Of a stretch of 64,000 nucleotides of DNA, positions 31,088 through 40,923 are shown piece after piece. The DNA comes from Citrobacter sp. On2M. GTDB lineage: Bacteria; Pseudomonadota; Gammaproteobacteria; Enterobacterales; Enterobacteriaceae. Under the pieces are notes generated by a model, which saw nothing but the letters and a program-made list of their open reading frames with translations, had not been told where the DNA came from and searched no databases. The position numbers and the translations under genes were made by a program. Each line of letters starts with the position of its first letter. Position 1 is the first letter of the stretch. The stretch is taken from the NCBI RefSeq assembly GCF_018035235.1, contig NZ_WPCV01000004.1, positions 930,001-994,000 of the forward strand, in the 5' to 3' direction.

Positions 31088-32302
31088 ATGAAGATTGTCG
31101 GGGCTGAAGTTTTTGTCACCTGTCCGGGGCGTAATTTCGTGACGTTGAAAATTACGACAGAAGATGGGATCACCGGGCTGGGTGATGCCACATTAAACGG
31201 ACGCGAGTTATCCGTAGCGTCCTACCTGAAAGATCATGTGTGCCCGCAGTTGATTGGTCGCGACGCGCATCGAATTGAGGACATCTGGCAGTTTTTCTAC
31301 AAAGGCGCGTACTGGCGTCGTGGTCCAGTCACCATGTCGGCGATTTCCGCAGTGGATATGGCATTGTGGGATATCAAAGCGAAAGCGGCCAATATGCCGT
31401 TGTACCAGCTACTCGGCGGCGCGTCGCGTGAAGGGGTCATGGTTTATTGTCACACCACAGGCCATACCGTCGACGACGTACTGGAAGATTATGCGCGTCA
31501 TAAAGAGATGGGCTTTAAAGCGATTCGTGTGCAGTGCGGCGTACCTGGCATGAAAACCACTTACGGGATGTCGAAAGGTAAAGGACTGGCCTATGAACCC
31601 GCGACCAAAGGGCAATGGCCGGAAGAACAGTTATGGTCAACGGAGAAATATCTCGATTTCACGCCAAAACTGTTTGAAGCGGTGCGCGATAAATTCGGCT
31701 TCAACGAACATCTTCTGCACGACATGCATCACCGTCTGACGCCAATTGAAGCGGCCCGTTTTGGCAAAAGCATTGAGCAGTATCGTTTGTTTTGGATGGA
31801 AGATCCAACCCCAGCTGAAAACCAGGAGTGCTTCCGCCTGATCCGCCAGCATACGGTCACGCCGATTGCGGTCGGGGAAGTGTTTAATAGCATCTGGGAC
31901 TGCAAACAGCTTATCGAAGAACAATTGATCGACTACATCCGCACCACCATCACCCATGCGGGGGGGATCACCGGTATGCGTCGGATTGCCGATTTTGCTT
32001 CGCTGTATCAGGTTCGCACAGGCTCGCATGGACCTTCCGATCTTTCACCCGTGTGCATGGCCGCCGCGTTGCACTTTGATCTGTGGGTGCCTAACTTCGG
32101 TGTACAGGAATATATGGGGTATTCGGAACAGATGCTGGAAGTGTTCCCGCATAACTGGACCTTTGATAACGGCTACATGCATCCGGGAGACAAACCGGGA
32201 CTTGGGATCGAGTTTGACGAAAAACTGGCGGCGAAATATCCGTATGACCCTGCATATTTGCCTGTAGCCCGCCTGGAAGATGGCACGCTGTGGAACTGGT
32301 AA
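31088..32302 (+). CDS. rspA: Enolase-superfamily sugar-acid dehydratase RspA
   Basis: A 404-residue member of the mannonate dehydratase (ManD) group of the enolase superfamily. It carries the N-terminal capping domain and a barrel with metal-ligand regions ([24 protein letters not shown]) and a catalytic [11 protein letters not shown] loop. Relatives dehydrate D-mannonate or D-gluconate, often slowly; the E. coli protein was first linked to starvation sensing. It begins an operon with rspB, ydfJ and ydfI, which points to sugar-acid use. rspR, nearby, is the expected repressor. Confidence 0.95.
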   Translation: MKIVGAEVFVTCPGRNFVTLKITTEDGITGLGDATLNGRELSVASYLKDHVCPQLIGRDAHRIEDIWQFFYKGAYWRRGPVTMSAISAVDMALWDIKAKAANMPLYQLLGGASREGVMVYCHTTGHTVDDVLEDYARHKEMGFKAIRVQCGVPGMKTTYGMSKGKGLAYEPATKGQWPEEQLWSTEKYLDFTPKLFEAVRDKFGFNEHLLHDMHHRLTPIEAARFGKSIEQYRLFWMEDPTPAENQECFRLIRQHTVTPIAVGEVFNSIWDCKQLIEEQLIDYIRTTITHAGGITGMRRIADFASLYQVRTGSHGPSDLSPVCMAAALHFDLWVPNFGVQEYMGYSEQMLEVFPHNWTFDNGYMHPGDKPGLGIEFDEKLAAKYPYDPAYLPVARLEDGTLWNW

Positions 32303-32315
32303 GGAGTGATTTGCG

Positions 32316-33335
32316 ATGAAAAGTATTGTGATTGAAAAACCGAATACGCTGAATATTGCTGAGCGAACTATACCTGAACCCTCAGCAGGCGAAGTCCGGG
32401 TAAAGGTAAAACTGGCGGGAATTTGTGGTTCCGATAGCCATATTTATCGCGGACACAATCCCTTTGCACAATACCCGCGCGTGATTGGCCACGAGTTTTT
32501 TGGTGTGATTGATGCGGTAGGCGACGGTGTTGAGCGTTCGCGAATGGGTGAGCGGGTATCCGTTGATCCGGTCATCAGTTGTGGACATTGTTATCCCTGT
32601 TCGGTTGGTAAACCTAACGTTTGCACATCGCTGGTGGTGCTGGGCGTTCATCGAGATGGTGGTTTCAGCGAGTACGCTGTCGTGCCGGCGAAAAATGCCT
32701 GGACCATCCCCGATATCGTGTCCGATGAGCATGCCGTTATGGTTGAACCTTTTACCATTGCCGCAAATGTAACCGGGCAAATCAATCCGACAGAAAACGA
32801 TACGGCTCTGATTTATGGCGCAGGCCCTATGGGGCTGACTACCGTACAGGCGCTTAAACGTGTCTATAACGTTAAAACCGTAGTGATCGCCGACAGAATC
32901 GATGAGCGCCTGAGCATGGCGAAGCAGTGCGGTGCAGACTGGGCAGTCAATAATAGTCAGCAATCGTTGCAAGATTTCCTCGCAGTAAAAGGGCTAAAAC
33001 CGACCATCATCGTGGATGCCGCTTGTCATCCATCCATTTTACAGGAGGCTATAACGCTGGCATCGCCTGCCGCGCGGATTGTTTTAATGGGATTCTCCAG
33101 CGATCCTTGTCAGATTGTTCAACAAGGCATTACCGGGAAAGAACTTTCAATCTATTCCTCAAGATTAAATGCAAACAAATTTCCGGTTGTTATTGATTGG
33201 TTGGTCAATGAACTCATCGATCCTAATCAACTTATTACCCATACTTTTGACTATCACCACGTTACCGACGCAATTGAATTGTTTGAGAAAGATCAGCAGC
33301 ACTGCTGCAAAGTTTTACTCACATTCACTGAATAA
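32316..33335 (+). CDS. rspB: Zinc-dependent alcohol/polyol dehydrogenase RspB
   Basis: A 339-residue medium-chain dehydrogenase. Catalytic zinc site CGSDSH and GHEFFG near residues 37-60; structural-zinc cysteines in CGHCYPCSVGKPNVC; nucleotide fold GAGPMGLTTV near residue 167. Probably oxidises an L-gulonate or idonate-type substrate, by family resemblance. It lies 13 bases after rspA with GGAGTG as ribosome site. Confidence 0.94.
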   Translation: MKSIVIEKPNTLNIAERTIPEPSAGEVRVKVKLAGICGSDSHIYRGHNPFAQYPRVIGHEFFGVIDAVGDGVERSRMGERVSVDPVISCGHCYPCSVGKPNVCTSLVVLGVHRDGGFSEYAVVPAKNAWTIPDIVSDEHAVMVEPFTIAANVTGQINPTENDTALIYGAGPMGLTTVQALKRVYNVKTVVIADRIDERLSMAKQCGADWAVNNSQQSLQDFLAVKGLKPTIIVDAACHPSILQEAITLASPAARIVLMGFSSDPCQIVQQGITGKELSIYSSRLNANKFPVVIDWLVNELIDPNQLITHTFDYHHVTDAIELFEKDQQHCCKVLLTFTE

Positions 33336-33388
33336 TATAAATAACTGCGAGTAAGTGGTACGCATCTTACCTCTTAGAGATAGCCAAT

Positions 33389-34768
33389 ATGAATCAAGAA
33401 AAACACGAAAGATCAACGAAGGACCTGGTCAGAGCAGCCGTATCCGGATGGTTGGGCACTGCGCTCGAATTTATGGATTTCCAGTTATATTCTTTGGGGG
33501 CCGCGCTGGTATTCCATGAGATATTTTTCCCGGAACAGTCTGCAGCGATGGCGCTCATTTTAGCAATGGGTACCTACGGCGCGGGATATATTGCTCGTAT
33601 CATTGGAGCATTTATATTTGGCAAAATGGGCGACAGCATTGGACGTAAAAAGGTGCTGTTTATTACCATCACTATGATGGGTATCTGTACAACATTAATA
33701 GGTGTACTGCCAACGTATGCGCAAATCGGTATCTTTGCGCCCGTATTACTGGTGACACTGCGTATTATACAAGGATTGGGTGCGGGAGCTGAAATCTCGG
33801 GTGCAGGTACTATGCTTGCCGAGTATGCACCAAAAGGCAAACGCGGCATCATTTCTTCACTTGTTGCCATGGGAACCAACTGTGGCACGCTGAGTGCAAC
33901 GGCCATCTGGGCAGTGATGTTCTTCGCTCTCGACCGGGAAGAACTGTTAGCCTGGGGTTGGCGAATTCCATTCCTGGCAAGTGTCGTGGTGATGATTTTT
34001 GCCATCTGGTTACGTATGAACCTCAAAGAAAGCCCGGTATTTGAGAAAGTTAACGACGAGGAAAATTTACCAGCATTAAATAATTCGCCGGAAAACACGC
34101 TGGGGGCGATGTTTACCAGTAAATCTTTTTGGCTGGCAACTGGTTTACGCTTTGGGCAGGCGGGCAACTCTGGGTTAATCCAAACCTTCCTTGCCGGTTA
34201 TTTAGTTCAGACGTTGTTATTTGATAAATCAATACCTACCGATGCGTTAATGATTAGTTCGATACTTGGATTTATTACCATACCGCTACTCGGTTGGCTT
34301 TCTGATAAGTTTGGCCGTCGCTTGCCTTATATTATCCTGAATATTTCTGCAATTCTTTTGGCTTACCCGATGCTGTCAATCGTCGTGGATAAAACATATA
34401 GTCCTGGCATTATTATGACGGCACTGATTGTTATTCATAACTTTGCCGTATTGGGATTATTTGCGCTAGAAAATATTACCATGGCTGAAATGTTCGGTGC
34501 GCGTAACCGATTCACTCGCATGGCAATCTCAAAAGAGGCGGGCGGGTTGGTTGCCGTTGGTTTCGGTCCGGTGCTGGCCGGTATTTTCTGCAACATGACC
34601 AATTCCTGGTGGCCAATTCTGGTGATGGTTATTGCCTACTCACTGATAGGTCTTATTTCCGCGTTGTTGATGCCAGAAGTGAAAGACCGCGATCTTAGTG
34701 TGCTAGAGGATGCAGCAGAGGTGGGTCAGTCGAATAAAGTTCGTTGCTCGGCGACTCAGACAAGCTGA
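33389..34768 (+). CDS. ydfJ: MFS metabolite:H+ symporter YdfJ, intact
   Basis: A 459-residue major facilitator of the metabolite:H+ symporter (ShiA/ProP-like) group with 12 helices and motif A FGKMGDSIGRKKVLF. In E. coli K-12 ydfJ is cut by the Qin prophage; here the gene is complete and there is no prophage. Gene context with rspA, rspB and ydfI suggests it imports the sugar acid that they process. A terminator-like hairpin follows. The last ~25 residues after MPEVKDRDLSV are variable and polar. Confidence 0.92.
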   Translation: MNQEKHERSTKDLVRAAVSGWLGTALEFMDFQLYSLGAALVFHEIFFPEQSAAMALILAMGTYGAGYIARIIGAFIFGKMGDSIGRKKVLFITITMMGICTTLIGVLPTYAQIGIFAPVLLVTLRIIQGLGAGAEISGAGTMLAEYAPKGKRGIISSLVAMGTNCGTLSATAIWAVMFFALDREELLAWGWRIPFLASVVVMIFAIWLRMNLKESPVFEKVNDEENLPALNNSPENTLGAMFTSKSFWLATGLRFGQAGNSGLIQTFLAGYLVQTLLFDKSIPTDALMISSILGFITIPLLGWLSDKFGRRLPYIILNISAILLAYPMLSIVVDKTYSPGIIMTALIVIHNFAVLGLFALENITMAEMFGARNRFTRMAISKEAGGLVAVGFGPVLAGIFCNMTNSWWPILVMVIAYSLIGLISALLMPEVKDRDLSVLEDAAEVGQSNKVRCSATQTS

Positions 34769-34783
34769 TGTTAAATAACGGCA

Positions 34784-34812
34784 TGGACGGAGGTGCTCGT
34801 GCTCCGTTCATC
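34784..34812 (+). terminator. Hairpin after ydfJ
   Basis: A stem ATGGACGGAG/CTCCGTTCAT (one G-T pair) with a nine-base loop lies 16 bases past the ydfJ stop. No strong T run follows, so partial read-through to ydfI is possible. Confidence 0.5.
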
Positions 34813-34933
34813 CTGGTATATATCTTCTAATGATGTCATACCAATCAAGAAAAGCTTAATGCAAGTCAAAACATACAACCCTACAGGCGTTACTCTGAAA
34901 CAATCCTGAGTTCATAAATAAATAGGCCATACC

Positions 34934-36400
34934 ATGCAAAACAAGCTCCTGGCAGCGAAGGCTGCGCTTCCCGACTACGATCGTACAAAACTGGTTCCGC
35001 GTATTGTTCATCTGGGATTTGGCGCGTTTCATCGCGCACATCAGGGTGTTTACGCTGACATTCTGGCTGCAGATCACGACAGTGACTGGGGCTATTGTGA
35101 AGTGAACCTGATTGGCGGTGAGCAGCAAATTGCCGATCTGAAACAGCAAGATAACCTGTATACCGTTGCGGAAATGTCAGCGGATGCCTGGACTGCAAGA
35201 GTCGTGGGCGTGGTGAAAAAAGCGCTGCATGCACAGGTTGATGGTCTGGAAAGCGTACTGGCTGCGATGTGTGAACCGCAGGTCGCGATCGTTTCCCTGA
35301 CCATAACGGAGAAAGGATACTGCCATTCTCCGGCGACCGGTCAACTGATGTTCGACAATCCAATGATTGCCGCCGATCTGCAAAACCCAAAACAGCCAAA
35401 AACTGCGCCAGGCGTAGTGGTTGAGGCTTTGGCACGTCGCAAAGCGGCAGGTTTAGGCGCCTTTACCGTGATGTCTTGCGACAACATGCCAGAAAACGGT
35501 CACGTAATGCGCAATGTTGTCACAGCGTATGCGAGGGCGGTGAATGAAGAACTGGCGGCGTGGATCGAGCAACATGTGACGTTCCCGTCGACTATGGTTG
35601 ACCGGATTGTCCCAGCGGTTACCCCAGAAACGCTGGACAAAATTGAACACATCACTGGCGTACGCGACCCGGCAGGCGTGGCATGTGAGCCATTCCGTCA
35701 GTGGGTCATCGAAGATAACTTTGTCGCCGGTCGCCCTGAGTGGGAGAAAGCAGGAGCGGAGCTGGTGGCAGATGTCATCCCATTTGAAGAAATGAAGCTG
35801 CGCATGCTCAACGGCAGCCACTCTTTTCTGGCTTATCTTGGTTATCTGGGGGGATATCAGCACATTAACGACTGCATGGGCGATGAAAATTATCGTCTTG
35901 CCGCTCGCGCGCTAATGTTGCAGGAGCAAGCACCTACGTTAAAAGTTAAAGGTGTGGATCTACAGCACTATGCCGATCTGTTAATTGAGCGCTACAGCAA
36001 CCCGGCACTGCGTCATCGAACCTGGCAGATCGCTATGGACGGCAGTCAAAAATTGCCTCAGCGTATGCTTGATTCCGTTCGTTGGCACATTGTAAACGGC
36101 AGTCACTTTGATCTACTGGCGCTGGGTGTGGCTGGCTGGATGCGCTACGTCGGCGGTGTTGATGAGCAGGGCCAGGCGATTGAAATTAGCGATCCGTTGT
36201 TGCCAGTGATCCAGAATGCGGTGCGTAGTAGTAACGAGGGCGAAGATCGTGTTCGGGCGCTGCTGGCGATCGATGCTATTTTTGGTCGTGAACTGCCGCA
36301 GGTCGAATTATTCAAAAACAAGGTTACACAAGCATATCTTGCTTTAGTGGCTGAAGGGGCAAAGACAACAGTTGCGAAGTATGTTGCAAAACTGAAGTAA
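34934..36400 (+). CDS. ydfI: Mannitol-dehydrogenase-family oxidoreductase YdfI
   Basis: A 488-residue long-chain polyol dehydrogenase (mannitol dehydrogenase / fructuronate reductase family). N-terminal NAD domain with [13 protein letters not shown]; catalytic Lys in the conserved [18 protein letters not shown] region near residue 290. Likely converts D-mannonate and D-fructuronate, feeding or draining the RspA substrate. It lies 165 bases after ydfJ in the same direction, followed by a strong terminator. Confidence 0.93.
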   Translation: MQNKLLAAKAALPDYDRTKLVPRIVHLGFGAFHRAHQGVYADILAADHDSDWGYCEVNLIGGEQQIADLKQQDNLYTVAEMSADAWTARVVGVVKKALHAQVDGLESVLAAMCEPQVAIVSLTITEKGYCHSPATGQLMFDNPMIAADLQNPKQPKTAPGVVVEALARRKAAGLGAFTVMSCDNMPENGHVMRNVVTAYARAVNEELAAWIEQHVTFPSTMVDRIVPAVTPETLDKIEHITGVRDPAGVACEPFRQWVIEDNFVAGRPEWEKAGAELVADVIPFEEMKLRMLNGSHSFLAYLGYLGGYQHINDCMGDENYRLAARALMLQEQAPTLKVKGVDLQHYADLLIERYSNPALRHRTWQIAMDGSQKLPQRMLDSVRWHIVNGSHFDLLALGVAGWMRYVGGVDEQGQAIEISDPLLPVIQNAVRSSNEGEDRVRALLAIDAIFGRELPQVELFKNKVTQAYLALVAEGAKTTVAKYVAKLK

Positions 36401-36420
36401 CGAAAAGCATCGATTTAGCT

Positions 36421-36451
36421 CGCCATCTGGCTGTAAACGGGCCAGATGGCG
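36421..36451 (+). terminator. Terminator of the rspAB-ydfJI operon
   Basis: A perfect 11-bp stem CGCCATCTGGC/GCCAGATGGCG with a nine-base loop followed by a short T-rich run. It also faces ydfZ, so it may work in both directions. Confidence 0.85.
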
Positions 36452-36474
36452 CATTGTTTTGGCATTCACACCAA

Positions 36475-36678
36475 TTAGTTCATGCCCAAACGAATCAGTT
36501 CGAGGGGGGCATATTTACCTTCACACCCTTCGATTTCCACTGTTTTACCGCGACGAATTTGCTCAGCGGTCAGGCCATCGGTATCTATCGCTGTAATGCG
36601 GCCTGTGAGTCCGGTGTCGCTAATCATGACGCGGCTGCCAGTGGTGATTGCGTTACGGTTACGATCGTATGTTTTCAT
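36475..36678 (-). CDS. ydfZ: Small protein YdfZ (selenium-associated)
   Basis: A 67-residue soluble protein, [19 protein letters not shown] at the start and [11 protein letters not shown] at the end, orthologous to E. coli YdfZ, which is FNR-activated and reported to carry bound selenium. One Cys (EGCEG) is the likely attachment point. The frame is open to 36846, but the ATG at 36678 follows GGAGAAAACACC and matches the family. An FNR-like site lies about 100 bases upstream. Confidence 0.93.
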   Translation of the reverse strand: MKTYDRNRNAITTGSRVMISDTGLTGRITAIDTDGLTAEQIRRGKTVEIEGCEGKYAPLELIRLGMN

Positions 36679-36774
36679 GGTGTTTTCTCCTTTCCAACTT
36701 ACCGTCAAAGCCCGTGGGCTTTTAGTCCCACGTAACGGGCGCAATATAAATACGCTTCTCGTTAATGATTTTTT

Positions 36775-36788
36775 TTGTTTTCGATCAA
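36775..36788. promoter_or_regulatory. FNR site upstream of ydfZ
   Basis: On the minus strand TTGAT-CGAA-AACAA matches TTGAT-N4-ATCAA in 9 of 10 positions, about 97 bases before ydfZ. Fits the known anaerobic induction of ydfZ. Confidence 0.7.
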
Positions 36789-36869
36789 AATCACAGCTTT
36801 TTTTATGCAGATGTGCAGGAGAGTGGGGGATGCAGAATAAACTCACCTCTGCGCGAGGTGAGCGTAATA

Positions 36870-37556
36870 TTAATCTTCGCTGAACCAGTCGCTATTTTCC
36901 TGACGAATAAGCTGAACGGACTCACCTATTTCCTGAAGATGCAGCATCATTGCGCGCTCAACGGCATCGCCATCATGCTTCTCAAGTGCGGCAAAGATGT
37001 CGTGATGCTGGCGCAGCAGCATTTCTGGCGGAGAGATATGATCCAGACTCATATAGCGAACGCGGTCAATCGTGGCCTTTATATTTTCGACGGTATCCCA
37101 GGCGAGCTGACACTCGGCGATTAAAGCCAGTTTCTGATGAAATTCGTCATCGAGCTGAAAGAAATCATTAATTTGTTTTCGGTCAATCGCAATACGTTGC
37201 TGATGCAGATTCTGTTCGAGCTGATAGCTCTGTTTATCGGTGATCAATGCTGCGGCGCGGCGAACTACGGCACATTCAATTGCCTGGCGTACAAAACAGC
37301 CATTTTGTACTTGCGACAGCGAAATTTTGTTCACGTAACTGCCACGCTGCGGGCGAATTTGAATCAGGCCGTTTTCTGCCAGTTTGATGAATGCTTCTCG
37401 TACCGGCTGGCGGGACACATTAAAGCGTACGGAAACCTCTTTCTCCGACAACGGTGTACCGGGTGCAATCAGACAGTGCACGATATCGCGACGAAGAATA
37501 CGGTAGATCTGTTGATTTACCGGCTGTGTAGGGTTGAGCTGCGTTTCTTCGGTCAT
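36870..37556 (-). CDS. rspR: GntR/FadR-family repressor RspR
   Basis: A 228-residue GntR regulator of the FCD subfamily: winged helix at about residues 12-80 ([27 protein letters not shown]) and an all-helical FCD domain with a metal-binding Asp/His set (DDEFHQKLA and later HHDIFAALE). E. coli RspR (YdfH) represses rspAB. The ligand is unknown, likely a sugar acid. It is transcribed toward ydfZ, away from ydfG. Confidence 0.93.
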   Translation of the reverse strand: MTEETQLNPTQPVNQQIYRILRRDIVHCLIAPGTPLSEKEVSVRFNVSRQPVREAFIKLAENGLIQIRPQRGSYVNKISLSQVQNGCFVRQAIECAVVRRAAALITDKQSYQLEQNLHQQRIAIDRKQINDFFQLDDEFHQKLALIAECQLAWDTVENIKATIDRVRYMSLDHISPPEMLLRQHHDIFAALEKHDGDAVERAMMLHLQEIGESVQLIRQENSDWFSED

Positions 37557-37617
37557 TCATTATTACTTTTTAGAGAGTTAACCCAGAGATCTTATCACTT
37601 ATTTCAGGCTATCTATA

Positions 37618-37634
37618 CCCGGCACAAGGCCGGG
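37618..37634 (-). terminator. Hairpin after ydfG
   Basis: A 6-bp stem CCCGGC/GCCGGG with a five-base loop lies 9 bases beyond the ydfG stop on its strand. Confidence 0.6.
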
Positions 37635-37642
37635 CAGTGAAA

Positions 37643-38389
37643 TTAGCTCCGATGAATACTCAGTCCTGCAAATGACTGTGTGACAGGCATCATTTCAAGG
37701 GTGTTAATGTTGACATGAGCAGGTAAGGACGCCACCCACCATACCGCTTCTGTGACATCTTGCGGGGTCAGCGCGGTCGTATTTTCGTAAGCTTTTTCAG
37801 CTTTGGCGTCATCGCCTTTGAAACGCACATTCGAGAATTCCGTACCGCCAACCAGGCCTGGCTCAATGTCGGTAACGCGAATCGCGGTGCCGTGTAAGTC
37901 AGTACGTAAATTCAGGCTAAACTGGCGAACAAACGCTTTGGTCGCGCCGTACACGTTACCACCAGCGTATGGCCAACTGCCCGCGGTAGAACCGATATTG
38001 ATAATGTGACCGCGGTTACGCTCAACCATGCCTGGCAAAACGGCACGGGTCATATAAACCAGACCTTTATTATTGGTGTCGATCATATTTTCCCAGTCTT
38101 CAATGCTGGCCTTATGGGCTGGCTCAAGACCCAGCGCCAGACCCGCGTTGTTGACCAGTACATCAATATTGCGCCACTCAGCAGGTAGGGCGTCGAGCAT
38201 CCCTTCTATTGATGCACGATTACGTACGTCCAGCTGTGCGGTATAGAGGCGGTCACCCAGCTCGTCTTTGAGCTCCTGCAGGCGCTCCTGGCGGCGTCCG
38301 GTGGCAATAACTTTATGCCCATTCTCAATAAAACGACGCGTAATGCACTCACCAAAACCTGCCGTTGCTCCGGTTACTAAAACGATCAT
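37643..38389 (-). CDS. ydfG: 3-hydroxy acid dehydrogenase / malonic semialdehyde reductase YdfG
   Basis: A 248-residue classical SDR: TGATAGFG cofactor loop, GRR NADP-specifying arginines, and catalytic Ser/Tyr/Lys (IGSTAG, YGATK). E. coli YdfG oxidises L-serine, L-allo-threonine and 3-hydroxyisobutyrate and reduces malonic semialdehyde in pyrimidine breakdown. The start was set five codons into the longest frame, giving MIVLVTGATAGFG as in the family. It is divergent from dcp. Confidence 0.95.
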   Translation of the reverse strand: MIVLVTGATAGFGECITRRFIENGHKVIATGRRQERLQELKDELGDRLYTAQLDVRNRASIEGMLDALPAEWRNIDVLVNNAGLALGLEPAHKASIEDWENMIDTNNKGLVYMTRAVLPGMVERNRGHIINIGSTAGSWPYAGGNVYGATKAFVRQFSLNLRTDLHGTAIRVTDIEPGLVGGTEFSNVRFKGDDAKAEKAYENTTALTPQDVTEAVWWVASLPAHVNINTLEMMPVTQSFAGLSIHRS

Positions 38390-38526
38390 CTCACTGTTCC
38401 TCAACGCTTTTTATGTAGCACTACCATAGCACGTCATTTCCGTTCAGAGCTATTCCTGCTTAACGCGATTGCGGTAGATTACAGGGAAGTCTACTCTGGT
38501 AAACAAATCGTTTTCAGGAGTGAAAG

Positions 38527-40572
38527 ATGTCGTTAACGAATCCTTTTTTACACCACAGCACATTGCCGTATCAGGCACCGCAATTTGATCTGATAGACGT
38601 GCAGCATTATCGTCCTGCTTTCGAGGAAGGCGTGCGGCAAAAACGCGCAGAGATCGAAGTGATTGTGCAAAACCCACAGATCCCTGATTTTGCAAATACT
38701 TTGCTGGCACTTGAACAAAGCGGCGCGCTGCTCACACGCGTGACCAACGTTTTCTTCGCGATGACGGCGGCTCACACTAATGATGAAATACAGCGCCTCG
38801 ACGAAATGTTTTCCGCAGAGCTTGCCGCGCTGGCCAATGACATTTACCTCAATGACGCGCTTTTTGCGCGCGTCGAAGCCGTATGGCAACGGCGCAGTAC
38901 GTCAGGTCTGGATAGCGAGTCATTACGCCTGTTGGAGGTCGTCCACCAGCGTTTTGTACTGGCTGGTGCCCGTCTGAATGAGGCGGATAAAGCCAGCCTG
39001 AAAGCGCTCAACACGGAATCCGCCACCCTGACCAGTCAGTTTAATCAACGGCTGTTGGCAGCGAACAAGTCCGGTGCTTTGGTGGTGGACGATGTCCGGC
39101 ATCTGGACGGGTTCAGCGCTGACGAAATTACCGTTGCCGCCGAAGCAGCAAGGGAAAAAGGGCTTGAAGCGCATTGGGTTATTCCGCTCCTAAACACGAC
39201 TCAGCAACCGGCGCTTGCGATGTTACGCGATCGCCAGACCCGTGAAAACCTGTTCACCCGCGCATGGACACGGGCCGAAAATAATGACGCCAACGACACG
39301 CGGGCGATCATTCAGCGGCTGGTTGATATTCGGATGCAGCAGGCAAAACTCCTCGGTTTTGCCAATTACGCCGCCTGGAAAATTGCCGATCAAATGGCAA
39401 AAACGCCGGAAGCGGCACTAAATTTCATGCGGGCGATTGTTCCTGCCGCGCGAGCGCGGGCGTTGGATGAGCAGGCTGAAATCCAGAAGGTTATCTCTAA
39501 AGAAAACGGGCAATTTAGCCCAGAGGCCTGGGACTGGTCATTCTATGCCGAACAGGTCCGCCGTGAGAAATATGCGCTTGATGAGCTGCAGCTCAAACCT
39601 TATTTTGCTCTGGATACGGTGCTGAACGAGGGGGTTTTCTGGACGGCTAATCAACTGTTTGGCATCAAGTTTATCGAGCGTTTCGACATTCCGGTTTATC
39701 ACCCCGATGTACGGGTATGGGAAATATTCGATCATGATGGCGTAGGACTGGCGTTATTTTATGGTGATTTCTTTGCCCGGGAATCAAAAAGCGGCGGTGC
39801 CTGGATGGGCAATTTTGTTGAGCAATCGCGGCTAAACGAAACCAGACCGGTGATTTACAACGTCTGCAACTATCAGAAACCCGCTCAGGGCCAACCCGCC
39901 TTGCTGCTGTGGGATGATGTTATTACGTTATTTCATGAGTTTGGACATACGTTGCACGGCCTTTTCGCCACTCAGCGTTATGCCACGCTCTCAGGGACTA
40001 ACACTCCGCGTGATTTTGTCGAGTTTCCATCGCAGATTAACGAACACTGGGCGAGTCATCCGCAGGTCTTTGCCCGTTTTGCGCGTCATGTTGATACCGG
40101 GGAGCAAATGCCACCGGTATTACGGGATAAAATGCAACAGGCCAGCTTGTTTAACAAAGGTTACGACATGACTGAACTGCTCAGCGCCGCATTGCTGGAT
40201 ATGCGCTGGCACTCCCTGGATGTGAGTGACTCATCTCGCTCGGTCGATCAATTTGAACAGCAGGCACTGGCGGCGGAAGATTTGGACCTTAAAGCCGTGC
40301 CACCGCGTTATCGCAGCAGTTACTTTGCCCATATCTTCGGCGGGGGTTATGCCGCAGGTTATTACGCCTATTTGTGGACGCAAATGCTGGCCGATGACGG
40401 CTATCAGTGGTTTGTGGAGCAGGGCGGATTAACGCGTGAAAATGGGCAGAAATTCCGCGAAGCGATTTTATCTTGCGGGAACAGTAGTGATTTAGCTGAG
40501 CTTTATCGCCAGTGGAGCGGGCGCGACCCACGAATGGCTCCAATGCTGGAACATCGTGGTTTGAGCGCGTAG
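38527..40572 (+). CDS. dcp: Dipeptidyl carboxypeptidase Dcp
   Basis: A 681-residue M3-family zinc metallopeptidase removing C-terminal dipeptides. Zinc motif HEFGHTLH near residue 470, with a downstream acidic ligand in FVEFPSQINEHW. Cytoplasmic; no signal peptide. Length and sequence match E. coli Dcp. Ribosome site CAGGAG lies before ATG, and a strong terminator follows. Confidence 0.96.
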   Translation: MSLTNPFLHHSTLPYQAPQFDLIDVQHYRPAFEEGVRQKRAEIEVIVQNPQIPDFANTLLALEQSGALLTRVTNVFFAMTAAHTNDEIQRLDEMFSAELAALANDIYLNDALFARVEAVWQRRSTSGLDSESLRLLEVVHQRFVLAGARLNEADKASLKALNTESATLTSQFNQRLLAANKSGALVVDDVRHLDGFSADEITVAAEAAREKGLEAHWVIPLLNTTQQPALAMLRDRQTRENLFTRAWTRAENNDANDTRAIIQRLVDIRMQQAKLLGFANYAAWKIADQMAKTPEAALNFMRAIVPAARARALDEQAEIQKVISKENGQFSPEAWDWSFYAEQVRREKYALDELQLKPYFALDTVLNEGVFWTANQLFGIKFIERFDIPVYHPDVRVWEIFDHDGVGLALFYGDFFARESKSGGAWMGNFVEQSRLNETRPVIYNVCNYQKPAQGQPALLLWDDVITLFHEFGHTLHGLFATQRYATLSGTNTPRDFVEFPSQINEHWASHPQVFARFARHVDTGEQMPPVLRDKMQQASLFNKGYDMTELLSAALLDMRWHSLDVSDSSRSVDQFEQQALAAEDLDLKAVPPRYRSSYFAHIFGGGYAAGYYAYLWTQMLADDGYQWFVEQGGLTRENGQKFREAILSCGNSSDLAELYRQWSGRDPRMAPMLEHRGLSA

Positions 40573-40594
40573 GATTTGTTCAGATAGTGAGAGT

Positions 40595-40618
40595 AACCGG
40601 GTGTAATGCCCGGTTTTT
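40595..40618 (+). terminator. Terminator of dcp
   Basis: A 7-bp stem AACCGGG/CCCGGTT with a short loop and five T residues, about 23 bases after the dcp stop. Confidence 0.9.
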
Positions 40619-40659
40619 GCGTATTTAAATATCTGATTCTGAAAAGCCATCAGCGAACG

Positions 40660-40688
40660 TTGTCTGGCGTCATGAATAATTTTATCTT
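40660..40688 (+). promoter_or_regulatory. Predicted promoter of the C4-like RNA
   Basis: A -35 like TTGTCT (40660-40665), 17-base spacer, and -10 like TATCTT (40683-40688). Transcription would start near 40695 and run into the structured element and its terminator. Weak hexamers, so tentative. Confidence 0.4.
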
Positions 40689-40694
40689 CCCAAT

Positions 40695-40870
40695 GGTGGT
40701 GAATCCCCCTGAGCGGTGGGGCGTCCAGCCATACCTCCTTTGCCTGGTATGCAACGCGAAACTAACCGGCTGGGGCTGTTTCACCGGGAGGCACCCGGCA
40801 CCACAGGTATAATAAATGTTATCAACATTATCCACCCCATTAGCCTGTCATGAATGACAGGCTTTTTTTA
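40695..40870 (+). ncRNA. Structured RNA resembling phage C4 antisense RNA
   Basis: From about 40710 the sequence folds into nested stems: CCCC/GGGG around TGAGCGGT; CCAGCC/GGCTGG enclosing ATACC/GGTAT; then CCGGG/CCCGG around AGGCA. The order and the sequence (CCTGAGCGGTGGGG, GGGAGGCACCCGG) remind me of the C4 antisense RNAs that control antirepressor or immunity in P1/P7- and P4-like elements. A perfect terminator closes it at 40842-40870. A 46-codon frame overlaps but looks like translated RNA structure. No other phage gene is nearby. The class call is from memory and unverified. Confidence 0.5.
40842..40870 (+). terminator. Strong terminator after the C4-like RNA
   Basis: A perfect 9-4-9 stem-loop AGCCTGTCA/TGACAGGCT followed by seven more T residues. 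The T run is only on the plus strand, so it serves a plus-strand transcript, not the converging methyltransferase gene. Confidence 0.92.
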
Positions 40871-40923
40871 TTGTCTTTCCCTAATGGTAATGCTCCAGGC
40901 TGTCAGTTAATAATGTCAGGGCG

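Noticed and set aside
33574..34167. 197-codon minus-strand frame inside ydfJ
   Set aside because: Antisense shadow of a hydrophobic transporter gene; composition is Ser/Pro/Ile-rich without recognisable features.
40606..40812. 68-codon frame ending GCFTGRHPAPQV
   Set aside because: The sequence is explained better by the stems of the C4-like RNA; there is no ribosome site at either ATG. Not reported as a protein.
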